From Populus alba (taxonomy: Eukaryota; Streptophyta; Magnoliopsida; Malpighiales; Salicaceae), in NCBI RefSeq assembly GCF_005239225.2, contig NC_133288.1, positions 15,754,169-15,818,168 of the forward strand: 64,000 nucleotides of DNA, written 5' to 3'. The notes below the pieces were generated by a model. It did no database searches. It was not told the DNA's origin and saw only the letters and a program-made list of their open reading frames with translations. This document shows, piece after piece, positions 38,324-50,518 of the stretch (position 1 is the first letter of the stretch; every line of letters begins with the position of its first letter). The position numbers and the translations under genes are program-made.

Positions 38324-38600
38324 CTACTTTGATTCTTTTATTAGTGATGTCATACTAATAGCATTTGAATAAAAATTCTCTATTATATTCGCCATGATAT
38401 TGCAATTCAATGACCTTTTCAAACTTTTCATAATAGTCAACTTCAAACTTATTAAAAGTTGATCCCTTAACACAAACTCCATTGTTATATGTCTTTTTGC
38501 CTTACTTATATTCTTCAATAAAAAACACATGTCCATTGAAGAAATAATCATTATAGCACATCACCTTTCTTTCAGGACCCAAACTTAGTAAAACAAAAGT
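38324..38600 (-). pseudogene. CACTA DUF4216 region, broken
   Basis: Minus-strand frames read YNDYFFNGHVFFIEEY, then KTYNNGVCVKGSTFN and FEVDYYEKFEKVIELQYHG with a frame change between them. This is the DUF4216 C-terminal region of tnp2-type CACTA proteins. The homologous stretch is at 43480-43710. Confidence 0.75.
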
Positions 38601-39032
38601 AACACTAGGATTCCCTCCTGATTGATAAACCTAGTATATGAAGTACAACTATGAACAATTAACGAGAAATATCTAATGAAATTAAGTATCCCAAGATATA
38701 AGAATAATTAAACAATACATACATGTATTTTGAATGACGTGGACAATTATTCATCTTATAATAAAAAAATTGAGATTCAGTTAGCTATGAGTTTGATGAT
38801 AGTAAATATTAACAATATTGCCTATGAGGAATTCAATAATGTATCAGTTTATGATATTATAAGAGATAAATTATAAAAAAATAATGACATGATAATTTTT
38901 CTGTCGGTGTTTACTGATGGATATAGGGATTAAAAATTCTGTCGATAAAGGTCATTGCAATATATTGATAAAAATTTTAACATAATTTTTCAATCAGTGT
39001 TTCCGTTTGTATTTGTCAATTTTTTGATAGTA

Positions 39033-40440
39033 CATATATAAATATAAATTGGCACACCAACAAAGGAATTAGATATTTATATAAAAAAATATCAATTACA
39101 ATATAGATTTTATTATATAAAAAATATTTATAATAGATAGAATTAAATATTTTTTTTCTTTGAGAATACTTTAATTAGTTTTTTTTTTTGGTAAAAAAAA
39201 TCAATTACAATTTCAAGCGGGATCTTATTATAAAAAATGTTTATAATACATAGAATTAAATATTTTTTCTTAATTTGAGAATACTTTATGTTTGATTTTT
39301 TAACACATGCTTAGTTATTTTGATATAAAATCAAGTAACTTCTTAAGTCACTACGGAAAATAATTGATGGAATGAAACTCCCATTTACTATGATAAAAAG
39401 AAAGAAGTTAGTAGCGATTGGGTGCGGCTATATCCTAGATATACCGTATTCTTCATTTATGAGTCATTGCATTAAAAAAAAAAGTCTCTGAGCTAAGCAC
39501 AGTTTTTTATTTTTATTTTATTTTATTTTTCTTATTTTAAAGAATAGGTCCCCGCTCTCTTTTTTTTAGGCATTTGCTTGCATTGGAAGCTGATCGGATC
39601 GTTGATTTTTTTTTTTTTTTTAAATCTTCTTCTAGGCTTTCTTCTCCAATATTGGATCGGTTATAGTTGATCAATGATGTCCATTGAAGAAGTTTTTTTT
39701 ATTGATCAGTGAAAAGGTAGTACTATATATAACTTTATTCCCAAACACATTTTTTTTTAAATAATGAATAAACTAATTTTTTATTTGAGAGTCTGGTTAC
39801 GGTTATTTTTTAAAATATTTTTCATGTGAAATATATTAAAAGATATTTTTTTATTTTTTAAAAAATAGTTATTAAATTAGAACCGATTCAAAATATATAA
39901 AAAAAAAATTTAACAAAAAAAATTGAAAAACAAAGATAATACCGCGTTTTGCTCAATAAATCTCACCTATGGTAGGTAGATCCGACTGAACTGCAGACAA
40001 GCCTTACTATAGGTTATTTTCATTATGATTCGAAGAGGGTATTTGAACTGCTTCTTCAGGAATCCATTAGCACACTGTAGCAAATTCGTGATGCTTTGAT
40101 CTACGTACGTTTTTTCTTTTTCCTTTTTCCCCTTCAACGATAGGATATTTAAATAATTGAAGATGGATGTCTCCCCAAATCTGTTTTATCCTAAACATAC
40201 AATTAAGTGAAGGTATTTTGGGACATGAGGCTAGTGCTAAGATTTTATCAATTAGTGAAATTGACTTAGTTTGTGCGAAAATATTATTCAACTCCTCATA
40301 TCAATATCAAAATGAGTAAGCATAAGAATGACACAAAACAAATAAAATTAACATTACAACTAACCATGCATGGTCATGACAAAAGAGATGATTACGAAAT
40401 AGAATATTGGTAAATTACAATACCTAAAAGAAAGAAAGGA
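39033..40440. other. Intergenic between two CACTA copies
   Basis: AT-rich with no gene. Near-duplicate words at about 39080-39170 and 39190-39290 (tcaattaca..., tttataatag/tacatagaattaaatatttttt) suggest a tandem duplication of about 110 bp. Confidence 0.45.
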
Positions 40441-40819
40441 AATTATTCACTACACCAAACCCAACACAAGGAGGCTAAAAATCACCCCACAAGGTCCCTA
40501 TACTTCAAGAATTTTTTCGAATCAACAACTTTGCAACAATTTTGATCAAATCAACTCTTGTACATTTTTTTTTTGAACAATATAAATCTCTCTATCCATA
40601 TGTTATGATGTGTTAACAAAAATCCGTTAATTGATCAATTTGATGCTCCTAATCATGATACATATCACTTGTCATATTAAATATAAGTAAAAAAATACAT
40701 TTAAAAAATAATAAGATGAGAAAAATATAAGAGAAAGAGTTTGAAAAAATGTTAGAAAATAATAAAATATGGATTACAAAATGAAAACATAAATCATAAT
40801 TTATTCTACCATAAAAATG

Positions 40820-42420
40820 ACATCCCAATCACACATGATATTTTTCCAGGATCATGGGGACAATTGGAGGGCACATGTACCACCCATCTCTTATTTCAAT
40901 TCCATGGACAATCGCCAGAGTTCAGCCATCTAAGCATTAAGTCGTTCTGTCTCGGCAACAAGATGGGTCATCCACGCTTCAACTTGTTGGTTTTAAATTG
41001 TCTCGAACTCCAAAGCTTGAGTGCTCCAAACTGATTGCGAGCATTCAATAGTTGAAAAACTTTAGGTCGTCCATGAGTTCTTGATCATAGTATTTAAGAT
41101 ACTGTAAACCCAATTTCTATCGGGTCCACTAGATGATCTTGCATCTTGCTATAATTTTGGATCGAGTTTTGGATGGGTCGAAGCATCGTACTCATATCTC
41201 TTTTGCAACTGAGTGTTATATGTTTTCTAAAACAAATTAGCAAATTTAAAATAAATAAATTAAGAAAATAAAATTTTAAAATCCAACATATCATAAAGTT
41301 CTGAGCTCGGCTATCTATGAGCTGCTGGTCCCTTTTCAATGGTTATTATTTTGCACGTGCATTTCTATGAAAAGCTCCATCGATCTTAGTTCATGTCCAA
41401 GAACTGTAGTCTGCAAGAGAAAATTGTTGTTAGTTAAACATATTCATGTAAAACAACAATAAAAAAAAGGATGTATTGATAATAATAATAAAAAATCTTA
41501 TCATGTGTTTTGCATGTGCAACGAACAAAATGAATTTGCCGATGCGTGGTAATGAAACTATAAACTACTAGTTCTCCACACCAAATTTGTAACAGTCGCA
41601 CGAAATGCGTGGACATCATATGTTGAATATATGTAACCCAAACAACCTTTGAAACCTATAGATGTCTAAAACCTTCAAAACTGTCACGTCCTTCTAACTT
41701 GGAAGCTTTGTTTAGCATATTTTTTGAATTTTTTCTGCACCTTATACTGAGAATCATGTAACATATATGGTACAAATGAATTATCGGTTAACAAATGAAA
41801 ATTTTAACATTGAAATAAAAAAAAATTTATTTTGATTTCAATCTTACCTAGTTGTAGCATGATTCTTTCAAACCCTCCTAACAACCTTGTCAGCCCTATC
41901 CTAATAAAATTCTTCCTTGCAGTTCAAATTCGTAAAAGAATAATTTCATTAATATTCATAAACTAACTGAATTAACATAATAAAAGAAAAACTCTTTTAA
42001 GTTAATACTAACCTTGAAAACCTCACTCCATTGAAACAATGACACTTCCATTAACGATTACATCGTCGATGTTATCGTTTGGGTAACCTCAATAGATGTA
42101 AACTTTAAATTTTATTCGTTAATTGAATTTAATTTTTTTCTAAAATTATTATATATTCTTTATTTTTTAGTAGTGCATGAAAGGAAAACAAGCTTACATT
42201 AAGTGGTCGGGCTTCTATTAAGTAAGGTACTTCATAGTAAATGGATCACACTCTGAAGGAACCCCCCTTCGGTGTGGCAGCATCACACTCGATGAGCCCG
42301 CATCAACAGAGGTTGTGCTTCATGTGCTTGTTCATGGTTGACACCTAATAACTCTTGGTTGTCAGAAGCATTGTTAAAACAACTAGCAGCGATCATGTCT
42401 ATACAACGCATTACTAACTT
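40820..42420 (-). pseudogene. Transposase_24-like protein of the second CACTA, broken
   Basis: Minus-strand 41408-41285 reads TVLGHELRSMELFIEMHVQN, the same segment as in the copy at 36.7 kb, then meets a stop. Flanking matches to the first copy (for example the ccacccat word at 40880 against 36250, and the gcagcatc word at 42280 against 37640) show co-linearity. It is not translatable as one protein. Confidence 0.7.
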
Positions 42421-43479
42421 TCCCCTAGGCATCTATATAAATTAAAGGATTTAAAAAGGTTATAAAATTCATATTCTAAAAACAAATCCAACAACATCTC
42501 TCCTATAAGGGAGACTAACCAAAATTTTATTACCTACCTACCTACCTATAGAATAAAAACAAATAAAACCACACTCTAATTGATTTTATTTATGACTAAT
42601 ATTTTACCCTTAATGTTGTTATCACATAATCCTCAATCTAGGAAACTAGAAATTATCATGTAAAAATAACAAATTTGTTTATCTATAAACATTAACCTAT
42701 ATCTAAATATTCTATTTCACATGAATCATAATCATGGTTAAACATAATTTCATCAGCATACCAATCCAATTTAAGCATAGTAACATCACTTAAACACTAA
42801 AACTTACATAATTCCATAGATTTCCATACTTTTCATTATTCCAAAATATACTAACAATAATTGGTTTTTAATTTTCTTCAATTATGTCCTTAATCATGTC
42901 ATCTAAACCACAATTAACTCATTATTACATAAATTCACATTTCCAATCACAAATACTCATAAATCCTAGAATTCACAAATTAGGGATTTATAATTCAACA
43001 ACAAAAACTTCATAAAAGCATCACAATCAATTCAAAAATCCAATAAAATAAATTCCAACAACAAATTCAACAATATAATAATATATATATATATGCAAAC
43101 AAAACCCAAAAAAAGAGAGAAGAAAATGAAAAATCTTACATCTTAATCCAGATTAGTGAAGCTTGCACTAGGTTGGTAGACCGAACAACTCAATATGGAT
43201 CAATAAACTCATTAAGTTCAAAGACATAATATCTTTTAGTTACTTCATTGTTACCATCCTAAAACCTTGGACATGATCTTTGGGTTTGGTTTTCACTATG
43301 GATAACCAATCAACTTTTGAATGATCCTTTTTAAAGAAAGGAGTTATGTGCAATAAACTTGTTGAAATTGTTTAGCAAAAAAAAAAAAAAAAAAGATATC
43401 ATTAATTTTGCTTAGTCTTAGCTTTTGTATTAATTTCAACCAAAACAAACATGTTGATCTAATTCCTCTATTAGTATCA

Positions 43480-46400
43480 TACTAATGGCATTTAAAAATA
43501 TTTTATTCTGCTTACTATAATATTGCGATTCAATGATCTCTTTTAACTTCTCATAGCAGTTAACTTTGAACTCATTAAAACTCGATTCTTTAACACAAAC
43601 TCCACTGTTATATGTCTTTCTATCCTAACCATACTTTTTAGTATGAAAAACATGTCTATTGAAGAAATACTGGTTATAACACTTTACCTTTTTTTTACAA
43701 CCCAAATATAGTAATTCAAAGTAACATTTTTATTCCCTTCCAATTGATCAACATGGTATAAAAGTTATAAACTTTAATAATTAATGAGAAATGTGTACAA
43801 AATTAAGTATTTCAAGAGATAAGAATAATTAAATATTCCTTACAATTAACCATGTGGAAAATTGTTCATCATGTAATTAAAAGATTTGAGATTTAGTTAG
43901 TTGTGAGTTTTGGGATAGTAAAAATTGATGATATTACCTACAAGAAATTATTAAATATATTAGTTTATGATAGTTCGAGAGACAAATTGTTTGAAATTAA
44001 TGACATGTTAATTATTATACTTACTAAAGAAAAGGTCTTAGTTCATTGCAGTTAAATAACACATAATTATGTGTATGTCTGAACTCAGTTTTTGTCAAGT
44101 ATCTTTCACCACAACATTTTTTTTGGTTTAGGTCATTTAGAATGAGAGAATATTGACAAGTTCCTACTCAAAAGTATTTCCTCACCGTCATCATGCCTTG
44201 AAAAATGATTAATCGTTTGTTCTCAAAAGGCTCGAAATAGTATGAGATAAATATTGAGTTCTCTTTAATAATATAAGCATCATATATCAAAGCCTTAACA
44301 TGCATCTTGTTTTTTTTAAAAAAAACTTTTCTCTTAAGGTTGAACAAGTATTTGCATAGGAATTAAATTAATGTTTTGAATTAAAAAAAAAAACAATAGG
44401 AAATTTAATTGTGATGCATGTGTAATCTCTAACATCTTAAATGGATATATCTATGTATATTATTTAGGCCTTCAACTTTTATTTCAAATGGAAAATGTAT
44501 GGTAAATGCTTTATTAATCAAAGAACGATAGAGAATATAATCTCAAGTTTACATATTGTCTTGACGATAATCGTTTGAAGCATCTCAATGTGTTATGTAT
44601 ACAATTTGTTGAAGTATATATCTCCAAAGAAGTGATTAATCTCCATTAGTGCATTTCATATCCTTTTTGGTAATAAATCCCAGAAAACTAGTGTAATAAG
44701 TGTTTGCATAAAAACGTGACAGTTGTGACTCTTCATTTCATACAATTTGCAAACCTTAAAATTCATCAATCTAGATATGTTCAAAGCATGTCCATCAGAA
44801 AACCACAAACTCTTAAGCCATTAGTAGATAATTCACTGGTTTTGAGACCGTAACCTATCATAAATCAACTTCATATTTTTATGGTGACAAAAAAAAATGT
44901 ATATCCATTATAGCCTTCATATTATCCTTTGTCTTTTCTTTCACACCCATAACCGTGTTAAAAATTTCTTTAAACATGTTCTTTTTAATATGCATGACAT
45001 CCAGATTATGATAGATAAAATTGATCTTCTTATAAGGAAGCTCAAGAAAATACTTCGCTTTACTCAATTATGGGTCACACCAAAACCAAGAAACTTCTAC
45101 TTCCCGAATTGAAAATTAAACATAATGTCATCTTTCTATGACACAACATCATACAATTGTTTATCCAATAGTAGCAGCGGTGCAACATCCCTTTCAATTC
45201 TACCAATAAAAAAGTCTTTTTTGTACTTGCAATTTATTGGCAAGAACCACAAGTGTGACAATGAAAATAGAGGTTGTAGCACCATTTTTCTAATATGAAA
45301 GCCTTGTTATTTTTCATACAATATGGACATGCTAATTTTCCATGCATGCTTCAACCATAAACCATTTTATACATGGGAAAATCAGTGATAGTTTATATCA
45401 AATTTGCCTTTATATGAAAATTTTGTTTCCTAGAGAAATCATAATTCAAAGTATTGGATGACCACAACTGCTTCAACTCATTAATCAATGATCAAATATA
45501 AACATCAATATTTTGACCTTAAATATTAGGACCAGGTATGACCGTAGATAAAAACATGAACTACAACCCTATACACATCCTCGATAGAAAGTTGTAAACT
45601 ATAAATGATCCAAATAAATTGAATCCATTTGTATACAACCATATATATATATATATATATAGTTTATTATCTCCATTGAAAAATAAGGATGCACCATATT
45701 AGAATGTTTCTAGGCTTTACATCAAATGGGTGCACCATGACTTCATCCATCACATCATGTGAATGATGCCATGTCATATACTCAGCAGTCTTTGAAGACA
45801 TGAATAACACTTGTAGTCTAGGAGTGATTGAAAAGTATCTAAGTTTTTTTTATATGGGACAAGAGTCCATCCCCTGCCTGTTTTGAGTTTATAATAAGCA
45901 TACTCATATGTTTTACACCTAGTCAACTTTATATTTTCAAGATAGTACAACATATAAAAGTTTGGATATATATCAATTTTCTAGTATACTAAGCTTAAGG
46001 GTTTCATAATAGATTTAACAACATACAAGTTCTCTTTCTACCTATTCCTTTCAAGTAAAATGCTTTTCATCTATTTAATATTCTGTCATAACCGACCTTA
46101 TTCAACCTATAATCTGACTTGATAGTGAACACGTCTGTAACGACCAATAAATCACTATGATTTATGCACTTATCCTATAATGGTTTGTCAGTCTTTAAAA
46201 AAAATCAAAAAACTTGCTTGCATCTGCATTTGATTCTTTATCTATGATTGAACATTCACCAGTTTAACCTTGATTCATTTCTATCACATCCATAATCATA
46301 TTCCTATAAGGATTACTATTATCATCTATAACTCCATACATGTTGCTAAAACTAGAAATTGACCCAACCATCATTTCCACCATGGTCTCGTAAGGTATAT

Positions 46401-46520
46401 ATGATTCTCCATATACAAACCAAGACACGTATTTCTCTATGAATTCTTTTTATAAAAAATAAATCATTACAACACCTGGATCAAGAAACTTTTTATTTTT
46501 ATATTTTTTATGGACTTCTA
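43480..46520 (-). pseudogene. tnp2-type CACTA transposase, broken
   Basis: Segments on the minus strand, in order: an N-terminal part (about 46440-46200) with YIPYETMVEMMVGS and SNMYGVIDDNSNPYRNM; a middle part (about 45370-45250) with ACMENLACPYCMKNNKAF, the paired-Cys region of Transposase_21; NLDVMHIKKNMFKEIFNT (45015-44960) and KTKDNMKAIMD; then the DUF4216 segment at 43710-43480. Many stops and frameshifts lie between them. The tnp2 protein normally binds subterminal repeats and cuts the element ends. This copy cannot do so. Confidence 0.85.
45640..45661. repeat. (AT)n microsatellite
   Basis: Uninterrupted AT run of about 20 bp within the tnp2 remnant. Confidence 0.9.
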
Positions 46521-46754
46521 ATACCATCTCTACTAATATTTTTTGGATTAGATAGTGTTTAATCCAAAAATAAATAAACGGAAGGATTTAAGTAGTTCAA
46601 AATTAGATATATGAGAATTGATTACACGGGTTAATTTGACCTGATTCAGATAGTCGAGGGCCTTCCAGCTATGTTTAGCCGCAAGGGGGAGGGGGGTCTA
46701 TTACGTGGTAACATTTAAGCGGACACATAAACTTTCATAGATTTTAACTGCTGT

Positions 46755-46770
46755 GATTGGACAATAAAAG
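46755..46770 (+). promoter_or_regulatory. Candidate core promoter of the FLZ gene
   Basis: An inverted CCAAT box (gattgg, 46755-46760) is followed by acaataaaag (46761-46770), a weak TATA-like word. Transcription starting about 30 bp downstream would give a leader of about 230 bp. Confidence 0.3.
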
Positions 46771-46805
46771 AGTATCCGAAGTTAAGAAAACAAGAAAGAA
46801 ACACC

Positions 46806-46844
46806 ATGAGTGAAGGGGCCAACGACGTGGATTTTCCATGGTAA
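46806..46844 (+). CDS. Upstream ORF in the likely FLZ 5' leader (12 codons)
   Basis: ATG in a good context (accATGa) reads MSEGANDVDFPW then TAA. A second ATG four bases on (46810) opens a 96-codon frame in another phase that overlaps the FLZ start codon and ends at 47100. A third small frame starts at about 46988. If the leader is transcribed as inferred, scanning ribosomes would meet these first. Whether they are translated is unknown. Confidence 0.4.
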   Translation: MSEGANDVDFPW

Positions 46845-47032
46845 CAAAACAGAAAATTCATTGAACGGCCCAGATTCGCTCCTCGATTTCTGGCTCTTCT
46901 TTTATCTCCCCAATCCCTTCTTGTCTCCTCTCTCTCTCACTCACCCTTCCTATCTATATTTCCCTCAGCGAGAGGAAACCCAAAAGCATGATATCTTGCA
47001 GTTTTTAAAGAAGTGCTTAGAGTATAACAAAG

Positions 47033-48001
47033 ATGTTGCTGGGGAAGAGACCTCGTCATCCAATGAAAAGGACGACAAGCTTGACAGAGATCAAATTTGA
47101 TCTAAACACTGCTAGTAGTGAGGCAGCCCCACCGTCAGATCATCCTCAAAAACAGGTGGGATATGGTGGAATGATAGATCAACGGTCCTCGGCTGCCACT
47201 GGATCACCAAGAACCAGCCATAGAAGGGCTTCTGCTGATTTCTTGGAGACTCCCAACTTCTTGAGGGCTTGCTCTCTTTGCAAGCGCCGGTTGATCCCTG
47301 GCCGTGACATCTATATGTACAAGTAATTTCCCCCCCCCCCTTATGTTAAGCTGTGTAGACTATACTACTACTACTTATTATTATTATTATTTTGACAATC
47401 TTATACCAACAATCAAATTGCTCTATCGTTTTATAGAGTTCTTGTTGATTGTTGGTGTTTATCACTCTCAAACCCTTCATTTATCTCTGGAGATATTTTT
47501 GCTGGTTTCTTGGGATTTTCGGTTATTAGTACACAAGAAAAGAGATAAGAGAATTAACCTTATTTTATTTCATTAACATACATGGTAAAAAGCTTGGTTA
47601 TTTATATGAGAGTTCATTTGTTTTGTAAGAAATTACGACTCAAATTAATCCAACACATGCCATGAAATAATTTTTCTTGAGGGATCCAACCTTAGTTTAA
47701 TCTCAACATCTGTCTTGTCAGAGGAAAAAAAAACTACTCTTCCTTGGATTATTTATTTTCTAATTAATTACTATGAATCCATACTGTGAAATAGTCATAT
47801 AGCATCAACTTTGTTTTTAACGAAGTTAATATGGCATCTTGTAGGGGTGATAGTGCTTTTTGCAGTCAAGAATGCAGGCAACAACAAATGAGCTTAGATG
47901 AGAGAAAACAGAAATTCTCATTAGCATCCAAGAAAGAGGATGTATCCTCCACCACCGCAACAGAAGTTTCCGCTAAAGGCGAGACCGTTGCCGCCTTGTA
48001 G
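47033..48001 (+). CDS. FCS-like zinc finger (FLZ/DUF581) protein
   Basis: Two exons, 47033-47322 and 47845-48001, joined by a GT-AG intron that splits codon Lys97, give 148 aa ending TAG. The FLZ domain spans about 75-121: the [12 protein letters not shown] motif gives Cys80 and Cys83, and [15 protein letters not shown] gives Cys103 and Cys107. This is the C-X2-C-X19-C-X3-C pattern with the defining Phe-Cys-Ser at 102-104. The N-terminal half is Ser/Pro-rich and disordered in appearance, which is usual. FLZ proteins in plants bind the SnRK1 kinase subunits as adaptors in sugar, energy and stress signalling; this role is by family. The start at 47033 is chosen because the frame is open from there to the domain and the N-terminus ([12 protein letters not shown]) resembles family members. 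No broken motif was seen. Confidence 0.92.
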
Positions 48002-49490
48002 AGTTAATTACTTGCGGTCCTTTGGAAAAAAAACACTCGCTTATAAATAAATATAAACCCAAGTCTATATGAATGTGGGTTTTGATGCAGGCGTATATTT
48101 ATATGCACATGGGCAAGTTTTGAAGCTCTTCTAATTTACGTGGATCCACTGCGCATACAATTAAGTCAGCAAGCTCGAATTAATGAGTGTTGTACTCCTT
48201 CCTAGTTTTTTTTTTTTTTTTTTTTCTGGTTTTTCTATCGCCTTTTATTTTGTTTTGTTTTGCTAGTAATGGAAGAAAGTTGCAGATTCAAAAGATTTCC
48301 TTTTCTCAAATATCAGTAATGTCATAATTATATGCAGTATATCATATGTAGGTTTATGTGCGTATGTGAATGGTGGTAACATCGAGTGGGATGGTATTGA
48401 TTTTGAAGAAGATTCCCATCATTTTCACAATGGTACCACCTTCATCGAGTGGGAAGCGTGAGTTGCCTAATCAGGGAAATTTGCGCATGTAAACAGTAAT
48501 AATTCGTGACTAGCTAGCTAGTCTGTGGAGTGCGAGTTGATGTAGAGAAACCCTAGCAATTATTGTTTCAATCGCAATGGTAGGATGGGTAAATGATTAA
48601 ACAAAGACCAAAATGTTTGAATTGAATGGAGCATGAATAATCATGTTCTTCCACAATCAGTCGTCATTACTAATGCGAGGGTCGAAAAATATTTTGACGT
48701 TGAATCAGATATTAATTTTTGTAAACTAAAATTTTAGTTTTTCATTAAAAAAAAATTAAGAAAAACAAGAATAACACAAAATGAGATCAATCTTGAAAAT
48801 GCATGGAAAACTTTATTCTGGTCTCCAAAGTTTATGGATTTTATATTTAAGTCCTAAGCTTTTTGTCTTTCCACGTTTTGGTTTCTAATTATTGAGAGAG
48901 AAAAGAGAAAGTCGCTAAAAATAAAAAATAAAAAATAAAAGAAAGAGGCTGATCTGGCAAACTCTAGTCAAGTAAAAATCTTATCTTCATGTAGAGATGA
49001 GTTGAAGAGTTTTTTTTGTAAGTCATATTCTTGGCCCAACTCAAACTCAAGGTTCAACCTAAACCCAACCCAACTAGCCTAGGTATTTAAAGAAAAAGTT
49101 TATAAGAGAATTGTTTTCTCTTTTTTTCTTTTTTCATCCCCTTACTGTGACTTTCCTCTCCTATTTACAAGGGATTTTAGTTTTGAATTTAAGTTTTTGG
49201 TTCAACAAAGGTTGAAAAAATAAGTGATTTCCCTCTTCAGTTATTTTCGATTAAGGATTGATTATGGAAGGTTTTAAGATGTGTTTAGCGTTTTTATATT
49301 GTTTTGATGATATAATGATTTAGGGGATTAAATTGATGTTTTAGGATGTTAGTTGGCCTTAAACGAACTAATTAGATGACTAGAATCATAGTTGTTAAAG
49401 AACATATTGTGTTATTGTGTAATCTATAGTTTTAAAGATTAGTAGATTAGGATTCTGGAAATCACAATCAACCAGTCAATCAATTTGTTG
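48002..49490. other. 3' flank of the FLZ gene and repeat-derived intergenic sequence
   Basis: 48002-48600 is probably the 3' UTR and single-copy flank. About 48810-48960 (tccaaagttt..taagtcctaag..gagagagaaaagagaaagtcg) is related to the arms of the large inverted repeat at 6225-9470. No gene is seen. Confidence 0.45.
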
Positions 49491-49625
49491 AACTGGCCAA
49501 CTAGTTGCTACCGGTCGATTAGTTGTTTTAAACTTGCTGATCGTTTGGCTGGTTGATGATTGTCGAACAGGTTGACTAGTTACTACCAGTCTACTAGTTG
49601 TTTTAAACCGGCTATGTGCCCGTTT
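49486..49625. repeat. Two-copy tandem, 75-bp period, interrupted by a transposon
   Basis: Units with ctagttgctaccggtcg (49501) and ctagttactaccagtct (49576) are 75 bp apart, each ending with agttgttttaaac. Related ggttgactag/ggttggctag words resume at 50521-50610, so the TIR element at 49616-50518 has split this repeat. Confidence 0.7.
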
Positions 49626-50518
49626 GGCACTGCGGTAGCGGCAACGGCTGAAAACAAAAGCTGAATCAAAGTGTTTGGTTAATCCAAACTTCACATTTTT
49701 TTACATTGGTCCCACCTAATAATTGAGGTCGAACCTCAGCTCATGAGAAGTAGATTTTATCTGCTTTTCCTGCGTTCTTCTCCTGTGATCCTACCTGCGT
49801 CTTCTCATGTGGAGAATAAACTCTCCACTGTGCACTTAAGTGAACAGTGGAGAGTGAAATTAATTCACTCTCCACTGTTCACTTAAGTGGACAGTGGAGA
49901 GTTCCTCCACTGTTCATATGAACAGTGGATACCGGATCTGGTCCAAAACTATAAAAATATATTGAACCGGGTCTGACCTAAAAAAAATATTTTTTATTTT
50001 TAATTGTGTTTTATTTCAAAAAACTAGTGTTTCACATTATCCAATAACACTATATAAATTAGAAGAAGATCGCTTGATGACGTAATATTTATAGAATTTG
50101 ATCACAATCCCAATTTTATTTCTAATGATATTTTACCTGATGTTGTTGCGCGCTTACAAAACCAATGAAACGTAGTCCTTATCGGATGTATTTTATACAT
50201 GATGGAATTGTAAATGGTTTAATGAAACAATACAAAATATTTTATATAAAGTATTATTTATTTTATGATGTAATAACAATAGTTAAATCTACAATATTTA
50301 AATTAAAAACAATATATATATATATATATTAATTATTTTATAACCTCAATTTGAAAAGTATTTTTTTAACCAAACACATTAAACTACTTTTTACTCAACC
50401 TCAGTTTCAACCAAACAAACATATATTTTTCCAAACCAACCTCAACTAAAAGTACTTTTTATAAAACAACTTTTTTCAAATCACAACTACAACAGCAACA
50501 ACAATACCAAACACATAA
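49616..50518. mobile_element. PIF-like TIR element related to 19456-20777
   Basis: The left end gtgcccgtttggcactgcgg and the right end (reverse complement ttatgtgtttggtattg) are inverted relatives. TAT on both sides (49613-49615, 50519-50521) may be the 3-bp duplication. The last 150 bp (aaccaaacac..., aaaagtactttttataaaac, tttttcaaatcacaac, aataccaaacac) closely follow the right end of the element at 19456-20777, so both belong to one family. There is no transposase. The interior carries the palindrome cluster at 49820-49928. Confidence 0.65.
49820..49928. repeat. Cluster of three palindromes
   Basis: 49820-49855 is a 36-bp palindrome (one mismatched pair) centred on cacttaagtg. 49867-49902 is a second, of the same design. 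49907-49928 is a perfect 22-bp palindrome centred on catatg. All share the arms ccactgttca / tgaacagtgg. The spacer agagtgaaattaattcactc is itself nearly palindromic, so longer fold-backs between units are also possible. Confidence 0.92.

Larger units (their letters stand above)
35672..39032 (-). mobile_element. CACTA (En/Spm) element, internally deleted derivative
   Basis: The left end CACTATCAAATTT (35672-35684) pairs with TACTATCAAAAAATT, the reverse complement of the right end at 39032, matching 9 of the first 10 bases. Subterminal arrays rich in ccattggtaa, tatcggtaa and ctgtcggtgttta words occupy 35680-36075 and 38890-39020, as is typical of CACTA transposons. Flanking trinucleotides are tat and cat, so any duplication is imperfect. 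The interior keeps only the 3' part of the element: a Transposase_24-like remnant and the end of the DUF4216 region. The tnp2 body present in the neighbour at 43.5-46.5 kb is missing. Homology to that neighbour stops abruptly near 38894, where the right subterminal array begins. Confidence 0.7.
40441..46560 (-). mobile_element. Second CACTA (En/Spm) element, longer but decayed
   Basis: On the minus strand it carries, in normal order, a tnp2-type transposase region (about 46500-43480, including DUF4216) and a Transposase_24-like region (about 42420-40820). The spacer between them (42430-43450) is A-rich. The family is the same as 35672-39032, with matching blocks throughout. Candidate ends are cactacacc at about 40449 and tagtg at 46555-46559 (gattagatagtg), but these do not pair beyond CACTA and no subterminal array is obvious. 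The stated borders are therefore guesses. Confidence 0.6.

Noticed and set aside
40449..46559. Exact ends for the second CACTA element
   Set aside because: cactac and tagtg words occur at plausible places but do not pair beyond the first bases and lack subterminal arrays, so the borders were left as estimates.
46810..47100. 96-codon plus frame as an alternative gene start
   Set aside because: It is out of phase with the FLZ domain and has no domain of its own. Kept only as a possible upstream ORF.
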